Assembly: GCA_028551475.1 (NCBI GenBank)
Contig: CM052357.1
Location: forward strand, 4,635,931-4,699,930
Direction of reading: 5' to 3'
DNA length: 64,000 nt
Source: Casuarina equisetifolia
Taxonomy: Eukaryota; Streptophyta; Magnoliopsida; Fagales; Casuarinaceae
Under the pieces are notes generated by a model. That model did no database searches and was not told where the DNA came from. It saw only the letters and a program-made list of their open reading frames with translations. Every line of letters begins with the position of its first letter. Position 1 is the first letter of the stretch. The position numbers and the translations under genes are program-made. Positions 49,394 through 60,400 of this stretch are shown piece by piece.

Positions 49394-52300
49394 TTAATTC
49401 AAGATCACCTCCATATACAAAGGATGAGAAAGCAAAGCCCTTATTTGGTCAAAACTTTGTGGAGAAATGGTTTTAATAACTTGTAAGAACTCTGGATCAA
49501 TAAGGGTTGGTACTAGACGCGCCCCGCACTCCTTCACCTTCACATTAGGGTTCTTTGATGCAATTGAAGCCCCAAGGCAATACCTTGTAGTTGAAGTGCT
49601 CACCTTCTGGAAGGCCCCCCAATCTATCAACACCCAAACTCCATTTGACCCAACAGGAACAACTTCTGGGATGCAAAAGACGAAGGAAAGCCTTGGACCA
49701 CCTTTAATGAGTTTCAATTTGCAAGCCTTCTTGGTACGTACAGGACTGCCTTTATTGAGTTTCAATTTCAAAGCCTTTTTAATACGGAAACGTGAATTTT
49801 CTAGTTCTTTCACTTGCAATTGGCAAGTAAATTTGGGAAAAATTGGGTTGCTTCCACAATATGCTTCAGAATTTGAACTTTCATACTCCTGAGCGTTTTG
49901 ATTTTTTATTTCTATTTGGCAAATGTCAGGCTCATGAGCTTGATAAACAATGAATAAAGCGTACCTACTCCACTCCGTTGAACCATCCACTTTTATCTGA
50001 GTTTGCATTGTCCCTGAGGAATTTGTGCTTCTTTGGTTGAACCAACTTGGGATCTTCGATCCCCGTGTAACGCCCCATGATATTCCTGCTTGGAATGCAC
50101 CCTAAAAAAATAAAAAAAAAAAAGAGAAGAGAAAGATATTAATTTAGTTCTTTTAAGCTATCAAACATCAATGATGTTTATTCCAATAACACAATGCACG
50201 TTTTAAAAAGAAGTATGAGGGACTCACCCCTGAAATTTTATCCTGTGGATGCATATATGCGTTCATGTAAGTTTTGCCATCATAAGCAACATACGTGGCC
50301 AAAGTAGAGAAATCACCGGTCAACAACATTTCGCTTGAAGTCCCCACATCCATTTGACTGTAAAATTTCATCAGCAATGGACAATTTTGTATCCCCAATT
50401 CAATTAGATTCCACGGGAGCTTTGGTGGTACTTGAAGGTTGCTACAATCATCCAACACAAGCTTACGTAGGTTGGGAAGCTGAGAAATATTATCTGGTAT
50501 TCTTGAAAACTTGTTCCCCGTTAGATCCAAATTGACCAATGAGGGTAAACAAAGAAAACCATTGAAGATCATATCATCTAATATATTGCAATAACACATA
50601 CTTAACTCTTTTATAGAGCTAAAACTTGAGAATGACCAAGGGAACGAAAAGCTAGTGGGATTTGACTCATTGCCACCAACATTTAAGATCTTGAGTTTTG
50701 ATGAAAATACAATTGATGATAATTTTTTAATAGCAGTTCCCCTTATATCAATTTCCTCCAAACTTTCCCAACCATTCTCACTTTCTGAGAGTTCCTTTAG
50801 ACAATTACAACCTTCTAAGTTTAATACTTGTAGTTGTTTGAGGAATCTGATAGATGAATGGATCGTAGATAAACTTGTACAAAATGAAAGCACTAATTTC
50901 TCCAAATTTGGGGTTCCACCAAAGTTTGGGGTTTCAACCAAGTTTTTTGAATATCGTAGGTCAATTTCCTTTAATTTGCCAAAACTCTGATATAAGCAAA
51001 TAAATTGTTAAATAAAATGAAATTGAATAAAAAGAGAGATAAGAAAAAAGAATAGCACACTTAAATAACCCAAATTCTCACCTTCAATCCATCCCATAAT
51101 TTTTTGATGCAACTGTGAGGCATTTGGAGCTTTACAAGATTGTCTGATTGGAAACTAGATGGCAATGATTGTAAAGGATATCTCCACCATGTAATAACAC
51201 ATAACTTATTGCTTAGATTAAAATTTGAAGGATCTCTTTGCCATTCCAAAGTTTGCAAATCTTCCAAAAATTTGCTACTATTTTCAAGATAACAACTTTT
51301 GTTCTTAATCAAAAGTATTCTTAAATTTGTCATCTTTGAGAAGGCTTCGAGGCTTAGCTGCTCCTTTTTCTTTAAAGGAAGCTCAAGTACAATTCCTTCA
51401 ACCATATTAGTTCCCTAAAAATCAAGAAAAAAGGGATTAGTGTAATAAAAGTATTTAACAAATACTAAAAAGAATAGGTGTCAAATATGTTTTTATATCT
51501 AAGTTAATATACTTACAATATTCCACTTCATTATGGAAATAATGTCTTCTTGATGACATAATCTACTATGCCTGCCAAGATCCTTTGAAGACTCATTTTT
51601 GACTATTTGTTGACCTGTTATTACTAATAAATCATGTACTTGAATTATTTTTTGTTCTGAAGACTTTACGAGACATTTATTCTTTAAAACACTAATATTG
51701 AATACTGGACAGTAACCACAACCATCTAGTATATCAATAACTTCAGATTCAAGACTTCCATTGAAGAAGAAAATAACATCTAAGAAAATTTCTTTTTGCA
51801 CAACTTCCAATCCTTTAAGACTTATTTGAAGTTTGTCCACAATTTTAGCATGGGAGTATGATTTAAAATTATCCAGGGCACTTTCCCATACATCCATTGG
51901 TTCATCAAATAAGGAAGAACCAAAAATTTCAATAGCTAAAGGAATACCTCCAGCATACCTCACAAGGTCATGTGACATTTTCAAATAATTTTCATCAGGA
52001 TGTGATTTTTTAAAAGCCATCCAACTAAAGAGCTGCAAAGCATCAGAATCATTTAACTCCTTAACATCATAAATCTCGTCCACATATCTTTTCAACAACT
52101 TACGATTTTTGCTTGTAATGAGAATTTTGCTTCCTTGATGGTGCAAATCTCTTTTCCATACAAATCCTTTTATTTGTGCTTCTTCCTCCACATTATCAAA
52201 TACAATAAGAACTTTCTTATTACATATTTTCCTTAAGATGTGCAATCTCTCACAAGTATCCAAAACTTCTATTCCATTTTCTTTAAAGATCTCTGAAATA

Positions 52301-55156
52301 AGTTGTCTTTGTAAGTCAACTTCATTTTGGGTTCCTTCTTTAACACAGATAAAAGAGCTTGCTTCAAATTCAAAAGAAAATTTATCATACATGAATTTTG
52401 CTAAAGTTGTCTTTCCAATGCCAGCAACCCCACAAATCCCTATAAAGTTAACACCATCCATCTCAAGTAAGGTTATCATGCTCTCCACTTGGGATTTCAT
52501 TCCAACAAGATTGTCTGAAAAGTTTGATAAGTTACCACACAATTTGATAAATATCGTTCTACAAATATCTTTGACAACTTCTGCTTCATACCTATAAAAA
52601 GTATAGTGATTTAGGACTAATATCCAAACAACTTGGAAGTTGCCTACTCTAGTTTAAGTAGGAAAGCAAAGAGAATTGGATCCTTAAAAATGTTTGATGA
52701 GTTATACTCAACTCATTAATTTTATTCAACAAATTCTTTAAACAATTTTTTATTCATGCAACAAAAAAAAAAAGAAACTATTTTGAATCAATGACCAAAT
52801 AAACTAAAATTTAATGTAGGTAAGTTTAACTAGGAAAGTAAGTAAAATTTGTAATACTAATAGATAAGAAAGTTAGTCAAATTTAGCGTAGTAAATTGCA
52901 AAAATCATACCTATCATGTACATGCCATCCTGCAAGACTACCTACTTTTTCCAAAGCAACTCTCCAAGCTTTCCTATCCATTTTAGCAACCTTAACATCA
53001 TTCATATGTTTATCAAAAGCCGTTGCAAAATTGCCTATTTGGTTTCGTACATGAGAAGGATCCACATGGTAGAAAACTGGCAAAACTTTTAATTGAGTCT
53101 CTATCATGCCTTTCACGATATGAGTTAGCTCCATCAAGCACCATTTGGAGAAAGCATAATTTTTTGAGATTATAATGATTGCATATTCAGATTTTTGTAT
53201 TGCTTCCAAGAGTTCTGAAGAAATATATTTTCCTTGCTCTAAATTTTCGTTATCTCTGTAAACAAGAATGCCTTTTTGTTTCAAAGTAGTATATAAATGG
53301 TCTGCAAAATTTTTGCGGCAATCTTCCCCGTAGAAACTAAGGAAAACATCATATGTCCACCTAGGTCTTAAAGTCGAAGAAGCTTTTTGAGTGATCATGC
53401 ATGTTGTCGAAGACATGCTAGGAAGATTAGACAAAAAGGCTTTTTGAGTAATTTTGGACCCTGTTGAAGATGTGCTAGGTGGAGTAGACAAAGAGGCTCT
53501 TTGAGTGATCATGGATGCCGCCAAAGACATGATAGGTAGATTGGATGAAGAGGCAGTGATCGAGGACATTTTCAAACTTGTGCTAGGTAGATTAGATGAA
53601 GAGGCTACTTGAGTGATCATGAACTCCATCAAAGTCTTGCTAGGTAGATCACTAGCAAGGCTTGTTAGCAAAAAGCCACGCTGCTTCAAATAACACAATA
53701 TAGCCAAAATTGCTAAAAATAGGCGAACCAATTGCAAGATTGTTGATATCCATAATATAGACATTATTGCACCCAAATACCTATCCAACACATCTCGTCA
53801 AAACAAGAAGATCAAAATCTTATAAACAAATCAAACTCCTAAGCAACACTTATCACTTATAAATTATCACATACCCGTCCTTCCAATCGCTGTCTTCCAT
53901 CCATACCATAATGATAAAAGCCAACAAAGAAAATGGCATATCCAATACTCTTAAGTCCAACAAGCCTTTGTTTATGAAATGCGTTCTTCTCCCTCTCCAT
54001 ACAACACCTAAGACCTTGAAACTTGTTTTGGAGCTTTGACTATCTATTGGAGCATGCCATTGAAAAAGACAAATTGTAGTCAAAAGTTCATGAGCCAATT
54101 GAAAAGCTTCCTTACTTGTGTAGAAGGTGAACACAAGTATCATTGCCCACATATGCCTGTTTCAATACAAAAACCCCCACAAAATGAAAAAGATTAGAAT
54201 TTAATAACAAAATCAAACTCCTAATTAGCACTAAATATTTATAAAATAATCACGAACCTATTATTCCAATCTTTGTTATAATATTTCATAGAGTGAAAAG
54301 CCAGGTAAAAAAAGGGCACATGCAACACCCCAAAACTTGTTCTAGAGCTCTGATTCTCCACCTTAGTCATTGGTATGACTGTTGACCTAGTTGGCATATA
54401 CCAAGGAATTTTTTCCAATAGAAAGTCATTAAGAATTGGTTCAAGGACCGTTTCAATTGATTCAAGATGTACTTGCAAAACTTGCCCAATCAAGTGGATG
54501 ATGACCAGATGCAAAATTGCCCATACAAAGCTATCACAATCCAACACACCCCATTGAAACAAAGAGATCAAAATTCCATAAGCAAATCAAACTCCAATTA
54601 GCACTAATCACGCACCTTTCCTTCCAAATGGTGTCTTCAATAAATGCCGTAACGATAAAAGTTAGCAAAGGAAATGCATGGGTGAATACCCGTCCCGTTA
54701 ATGCAAAAGCACGAGACAAATGCCTTGTGGTCCAAAGCTCTTGAAGCAGTTGAAAAACCTGCTGGCCTTTGGGAAAACTCAACCCAAGTATCATTACCCA
54801 CATGAACCTATTCAAATTCAATGCTTCCCATTGAAAAGATTAAAAATTCATAACTGAATCAAACTTCTAATTAGTATCAGTTAATAATAAACTAACCCCT
54901 CACCTAGCCATCCAAATGTCGTCCTTGATAAATAACACCAACAATAAAGCCGTCAAACAAAAGTTTGAGAACATTTCTGAATACCAAGAGTCTATCTTTA
55001 TGATCTCTGGGACCCAAAAACTCTTTCTGGAGCCTTGATTCTCCACTTCAGCTGCCAAAGTGACCATGGGTCCTATTGGTGCGTAACCCACAAAGGCATC
55101 AATATGTTGCAAAGAAACCAACGAATTGTTCAAAAAGCCACAAAGACTATGAGAAC
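49394..55156 (-). CDS. TIR-NB-ARC-LRR-C-JID resistance protein with N-terminal membrane module, copy B
   Basis: Minus-strand exons, all open with GT-AG borders: 54904-55156, 54616-54807, 54258-54530, 53875-54156, 52911-53780 (TIR), 51517-52591 (NB-ARC), 51082-51414 and 50228-50986 (LRR), 49394-50101 (C-JID). TIR: YDVFLSFYGED, and WCLMEL with the putative NADase glutamate. NB-ARC: GVAGIGKTT, kinase-2 VLIVFDNVE (second Asp is Asn), GSKILITSK, GGIPLAIEIFG, VHDLL. LRRs follow after GTNMVEGIVLEL, then the post-LRR C-JID domain (RGSKIPSWFN). If the four upstream exons are joined, the protein has about 1580 residues. If translation starts at the Met at 53764, it has 1242 with a signal-anchor helix before the TIR. 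No initiator ATG is visible in the first exon, so the N-terminus is open. It is the only intact TNL here. Confidence 0.82.
53762..55156 (-). other. Array of phase-2 exons encoding hydrophobic hairpin modules upstream of the TIR
   Basis: Four exons upstream of the TIR exon end in AG and are followed by exons starting with G, C or G plus a hydrophobic stretch. Internal lengths are 192, 273 and 282, all divisible by three. Each exon ends with a hydrophobic run and an acidic/Trp tail (LLLVLFIKDDIWMAR, LTFIVTAFIEDTIWKER, YLAFHSMKYYNKDWNNR, LLAFIIMVWMEDSDWKDG). Each next one starts with a hydrophobic run (FMWVMILGLSF, FVWAILHLVIIHLIG, HMWAMILVFTFY, YLGAIMSILWISTILQL). The exon junction thus sits in the short loop of a predicted helical hairpin. 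The family of the module is not recognised. The whole set could also be a separate upstream gene. Confidence 0.6.
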
Positions 55157-55257
55157 CTGTATTTAGTGAATGGAACAACGCATAAGATGGAGATGAAGAT
55201 GGTGAAAATTACTCTACCTTAAATGCAAAACATTGAAATAACACCTCAAGAATATAC

Positions 55258-55360
55258 CTTAAATCATCGAGGAAGGCTTTCTCGCGTGCCCATGTCAAAC
55301 TTGGACCGTTTGTCCCGACTGAGCGTGCAAGAAACGCTAGAATTGTTCCAATTTTTTCCG
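55258..55360 (-). other. Candidate upstream exon of TNL copy B
   Basis: An open stretch ends at the donor AAG|GTATAT (55257-55256) and reads SEKIGTILAFLARSVGTNG then PSLTWAREKAFLDDLR. It shares the AG|G arginine junction of the later exons. No ATG lies in frame before an upstream stop. Block A has lost this region. I do not recognise the peptide. Confidence 0.3.
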
Positions 55361-55706
55361 AGTTAATTTTTGTAAATTTTCGATTTTAATCATTATGTTT
55401 TTATCGAGTTAAAAAACCAGTAGGTCTCTTTGAAAGCAAGTAATTTTTGAAAAGTGATATATCATTCCCACGTAATATCACGGGGAGTATTGCGCGGGAC
55501 AATGGCATCTTCTTTAGCGAGAAATTGTCCAGGTAACGTTGGAGTTGACATATCTTGGTCATTCCATTTCTGACATGAAATAAAATGATTTATTTATACA
55601 TAAAAAGCTACAAGATATTTTATGTACCTATATTATACATTTTCATGCAATATGAAAAAACTTTTTTTTTTTCTTTCAAAATGAGAAGTCAACTTAAGTT
55701 AATAAC

Positions 55707-55985
55707 TTACATATTAAAAAAATGAAAAGTCGTGGAGGTTATCCAGACAAGTCTAAAGTTGCTTTGAGTGATTGCTCTGTACAATTTGGTGTAGGAGAAC
55801 AGATGAGCTGGTCCATGGTCTGAAGGCAGGAATAAGTGCCCAGAGGCCCTGATAGGAGGGACTAGAGGTAGGAAGACATTGTGATGGATCCCATTTGCTA
55901 GCAGGGCTTTGTAACTTGAGTTATCATCATATGCAGGCGTTTCTTCCGCTTTCCGCACTGTGAAAACGTAGTCATTGCTGGGGAA
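55707..55985 (-). other. Unidentified open frame of about 90 codons
   Basis: Just outside block B the minus strand reads FPSNDYVFTVRKAEETPAYD, later LLANGIHHNVFLPLVPPI and SGHLFLPSDHGPAHLF. Composition looks protein-like, and it could be one exon of a truncated gene. No domain is recognised, and no start codon or partner exon was found. Confidence 0.3.
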
Positions 55986-56391
55986 TTTCCCTTGGTTGCA
56001 TTAAAAGCAGTGACACACAATGGGAACAGGCATTTATTTCAAAGGCCTCTAGGTTTCTGCGTCAATTAGTCGAATTTTCACGTTAAAACAGAAGAATAAC
56101 CATTGTGCGTCACTACTTACGTAACATCTCACTGCTTCTTTAGAGCCCCGCCCCATGCAGCAGAATAACCAAAAGAACCATTGCGTGAGACGGACTAGCA
56201 GAAGCTACGGATACAGTAGCATGCTACTCCAACGCCCAGTGATCCATCCATTGGGTGAGAAGCGAGTCGGCCACGATGGAGCCTACTCCTGCCATGCTGG
56301 GAGAGTCTCTGTCTTCCACGATGGAGGGAGCTGACTTTGTGACACTGGGATCCTGGCTAAGACATGACAGAAACAAATGGTGACTGTACTA
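55986..56391. other. Spacer up to the copia element
   Basis: No gene is recognised. A 35-codon frame starting MEPTPAMLGESLSSTMEG (56278-56385) ends just before the copia target site and has no known relatives that I can name. The last five bases, TACTA, are the left target-site duplication. Confidence 0.35.
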
Positions 56392-56633
56392 TGTTGGAGA
56401 TACGCATGTATATTTTCCCATATTAGCCAGATATATTTTTCTTTTTAGAGTTATCCACTTTAGGTATTGTTTGTATAATTAGCAATGTGAATATTCTTTT
56501 TTTTCTTGTATTATTTCTTTATTTGGTCCGTTTCCTTATTATTAAAGGAACGTGTCTTGTACATCTTTTCTCAAGAAAAGCAATATACCTTTTCCAAAAC
56601 TCTCATGCTTTCACTCTTCCTTAGTTTGTGACA
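56392..56633 (+). repeat. 5' LTR of the copia element
   Basis: 242 bp, TGTTGGAGATAC … TTTGTGACA. It is followed directly by the primer-binding site TGGTATCACGAGCC (56634-56647), which matches the 3' end of initiator tRNA-Met with one difference from the usual GAGC spacing. Confidence 0.96.
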
Positions 56634-56829
56634 TGGTATCACGAGCCTAGTTTTTTTTTTTTTTCTCCTCTCTCGCTTCCGCCCTCTTCCTTTGGTTTCT
56701 GAACGTTTTCTGCCCTCTTTTGCTCTCGTTTTTTTGCCTCTACCTGCAAAACACGTTAGCACTCCGGTGTGGAAATCAGATACTCAGAACCATTTTTTTT
56801 CCTTAATCACTTAACCACTTACCTGCACT

Positions 56830-57411
56830 ATGCCGAAGTCCTCCAAGCCCGTTACCTCTGTTCCCGATGCCCCTGAAATTGAGGATATCACCGAGCACGA
56901 CGATGTCCTCCTTCCTGGCTTCTCTGGGGTCTCTTTGGGCACCTCTCCGAGCCTTTCCTCGGCCTCTGCCCCTCTCCCCGTGCACAACCCCACCCCATGG
57001 GCTCCCTCCTTCGGCCAACCTTTATCATGGGCTCCCTATTACCTCTCCCAAACAGGCCCTTATCCGCCCGTCTCTGGCCCCTCTCACCTCTCCACCCAGC
57101 CCACCATACCAGCTGTTAGTCCCGGGCCTGACCCAGCCACGGGGCCCAACACCTTTGGCCTAGGTTCTTCCACTCTGGGCCAACCCTCCCTCTCGGGCGG
57201 GTCACCTTCTCCGGATCCGGGTAGCAATCCCTACCCGCTTCCCACCTTTCCCCAATTTTCGGGTCCCGCAGACGGCTCGGGTTCGGGTTCGGGTAGCAAT
57301 CCCTACCCGTTCCCCTACCCGTTTGTCGTTCCCCCTTCCGCCGCCGCCGAAAATCGCATTGAGCCCGGTGATCCTCTCTACACCGCCGTTTCGGACGGCC
57401 CCGAACTTTGA
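56830..57411 (+). CDS. Copia gag, N-terminal part (before in-frame stop)
   Basis: 193 residues starting at an ATG 183 bases after the primer-binding site. The sequence is Pro/Ser/Gly-rich and low in complexity (SGPADGSGSGSGSNPYPFPY) and ends with TGA at 57409-57411. The frame continues without a gap into the remainder of gag-pol. Copia gag proteins normally read through this point, so the stop is either a point mutation or a site of readthrough. Confidence 0.8.
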   Translation: MPKSSKPVTSVPDAPEIEDITEHDDVLLPGFSGVSLGTSPSLSSASAPLPVHNPTPWAPSFGQPLSWAPYYLSQTGPYPPVSGPSHLSTQPTIPAVSPGPDPATGPNTFGLGSSTLGQPSLSGGSPSPDPGSNPYPLPTFPQFSGPADGSGSGSGSNPYPFPYPFVVPPSAAAENRIEPGDPLYTAVSDGPEL

Positions 57412-60400
57412 TTGGTGGCTCAATCTCTCACCGGCGCCGACACTTACCCAGTTTGGTCTCGCGACCTCCGTCGTGCCCTTCTCACGAAGGACAAAGACGG
57501 TTTTCTCGACGGCTCTGTCCCTCTGCCGGCGGATCCCCGCCTCGCTCGACAGTGGCGCAAGTGCTCCCAATTGGTTCGGACCTGGATTGGGAACACGATC
57601 TCGCCAGATGTGGCCGCCGGAATTCCCCCGACAGAAGATGCTCAGATTTTATGGGACCATCTCCGCGAGATGTACGGCCGCACGGATCGGGTGCGCCTCT
57701 TTCAGATCGATCGCTCTCTGATCGATCTGAAACAAGGAAACCTCTCGGTTTTTGTATTCTTCCATCGGTTCGCTACCTTATGCAACGAACACGATCAAGC
57801 TGAAGAGAAACTTGAAGCCCCCGATTCCACGTTGCGCCAATACCAGAAAATCAAAGAACACAACCGGGTTATTCATTTTTTATTGTTGTTAAATGAAACT
57901 TACAATGGTTTTCGTTCGCAGATTCTGGCCATGGAACCGCCTCCTTCCTTGCGCCGTCTCTTCCATCTTGCTCTTCAGGAAGAACATCACAGATTGGCTT
58001 CATCCGAATATCTTCGGATCGGCGACTCGGTCGTCCTAACCGCTCGCGCCTCTGCCGCTCAGAGAGCTCTCGCGGCTCGGGGGTCTGGGGGCTGGAGCGC
58101 TAATTCGGCTCTAGGGTTTTCTAAGACTAAATCGCTTCAACCCCTCCAACCCTTTCTCGGCACGGACGGCTCAGATGCGCTAGTCGCATCTGACGGCCAT
58201 TATTCTTTTGACCCCGCGCGCTCATCAGACGGCCCGCACCACGCGACCACTGCACCTGCAGTCTGCCAATCTAACAGCCAGCGTTCTTCGCCCGCTTCTC
58301 GCCGATCCAACGGTCCAAATGGTTCCCGTGGCCGATCCAACGGTCCAAATAATCTTTATTGTGATTATTGCAAACGAACAAATCACACTAAAGATCGATG
58401 CTGGAAATTGCACGGGAAACCAGCTGATAAAGAAAAATTGGACAAAAATGTGACATCTAACGCTGTTTCTGTTCCAGATGGGTCCAATTCTCAGCTCACT
58501 GATGCCCAACTTCAACAGATTATGCAGGCTTTCAATCAACATGGAACTCCTGACAAAATTGCCAATTTTGCAGGTACTTCTTTTTGTTTTTCCAGCTCAT
58601 TATCTCCGACTGCATGGATTATTGATTCGGGTGCCAGTGATCACATTATTTGCGACAAAAAATATTTTTCCAAAATTTATCCCCATCACCGATCTCTGTC
58701 CGTTCGTCTTCCGAATGGAACTCTGACCTCCGTCACTGATATTGGTGATGTCCACCTTAGTAATTGTGTCACCCTACACAATGTCCTTTTTGTCCCTACT
58801 TTTCATTTCAACCTCATTTCTGTTTCCAAAGTTTGTAACACAAATGATTGTCGCCTTATTCTTGATTCCAACTTGTGTTTTTTCCAGGCCCGTTCGACTG
58901 GCAAACTGATGGGCTTGGGTAGCGTCCAACAAGGCCTTTATTTTTGGGTTCCAATTAATTCTGTTTTATCTGCTTGTAATTCTCCCATTCGGGACACCTT
59001 TTGTAATGCCAATTTTCTGAATAATAATAATATTCTCCACCAACGTTTAGGCCATAGTGCCTCATTCCCACTCCCAACATGTCCCATTTGTCCGTTGGCA
59101 AAACAATCTCGCCAACCTTTCCCCTCTAGCACCTCTCGTGCCTCTTCCATCTTTTCCCTCATTCATCTTGACATTTGGGGCCCCTATCACACCCCCCATC
59201 GTGATGGGTCTCGTTTTTTCCTCACCCTTGTTGATGATTTCTCTCACGCTACATGGGTTTTCCTCATGCAATCCAAAACTCAAGTCTTACCTCATCTCAC
59301 CCGTTTTTTTACCCTTATTGCCACACAATTTCATACTTCTGTCCAACGTGTTCGCACTGATAACGCCCGTGATTTTTTTAATCATGCTTGTGCCTCATTC
59401 TTCTCATCCCATGGCATTCTCCATGAAAGTTCTTGCACTTACACCCCTCAACAAAATGGGGTTGTTGAGCGCAAACATCGTCACCTTCTCGAGGTCGCTC
59501 GCGCTCTAAAATATCAAGCCTCCATTCCTGATATTTTTTGGGGCGATTGTGTGATCACTGCTGCCTACCTAATCAATCGCATGCCTTCTCGGGTACTTGC
59601 TGGTAAGACTCCCTTTGATCTCCTCTTTGGGAAGCCACCCGACACTGCTCATCTTTGTGTCTTTGGCTATCTCTGCTTTGCCACCACCGTCGGACCTCGA
59701 GACAAACTTGGTCCCCGTGCCACGCGTTGTGTTTTTATGGGGTACCCCCCCTTGCAGAAGGGTTATCGTGTCTATGATCCCTCTACTGGTCTCTTCTTTA
59801 TCAGCAGAGACGTTACTTTCCATGAGGATGTCTTTCCTTTTGCCACTTCGTCTCCTCCGGATGGCCCCTCCGACTCCTCCCTCGGATCTCGGCCTTTCTT
59901 ATTTGAGGATGATGTCTCAGCCCCCCTATTATTGCCACCCCTCCTACCCTCCCCTCCCCCTCCTATCCCCCCTGCTTCACCTCATAATCCCTGCCCCTCT
60001 CCTCCTCTCTCCCTCAGCTATGCACCCACCCCTCCTACCCCTCTAGACACATCCCCCACCCCTTCTGCTTCTGATGACTCTTTGGCCATTGTTCCCTACC
60101 ACCCTCCCTCACCACCTCCTTCCTCTCCTCCTGTTGTCCTTCGTCGCTCTGGGCGTCCCACTCGGCCCCCTACTTGGACGCAGGACTACCTTTGCTCCTC
60201 TGTATCCTCGCCCAGCACCTCCTACCCTATTTCCCACTACCTTAGCCTTGCTCGCCTCTCTCCTGACCACCTTTGCTGTATTAGTCGCATTTCTGCCGAC
60301 GTGGAACCTTATTATTATCATCAGGCTGTTAAAGATCCCAAATGGCAAAAGGCCATGGCGGATGAACTTCGTGCCCTTGCTGATAATCGCACCTGGGATG

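Larger units (their letters stand above)
43010..55710. repeat. Segmental duplication, block B (PCD + TNL)
   Basis: Collinear with block A (about 16045-31215) in the same orientation. It lacks the equivalents of A 19460-20365, 22399-22490 and 28935-30345. It keeps about 250 bases (55120-55370) that A has lost. Here the PCD gene is broken and the TNL exons are open. Confidence 0.9.
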
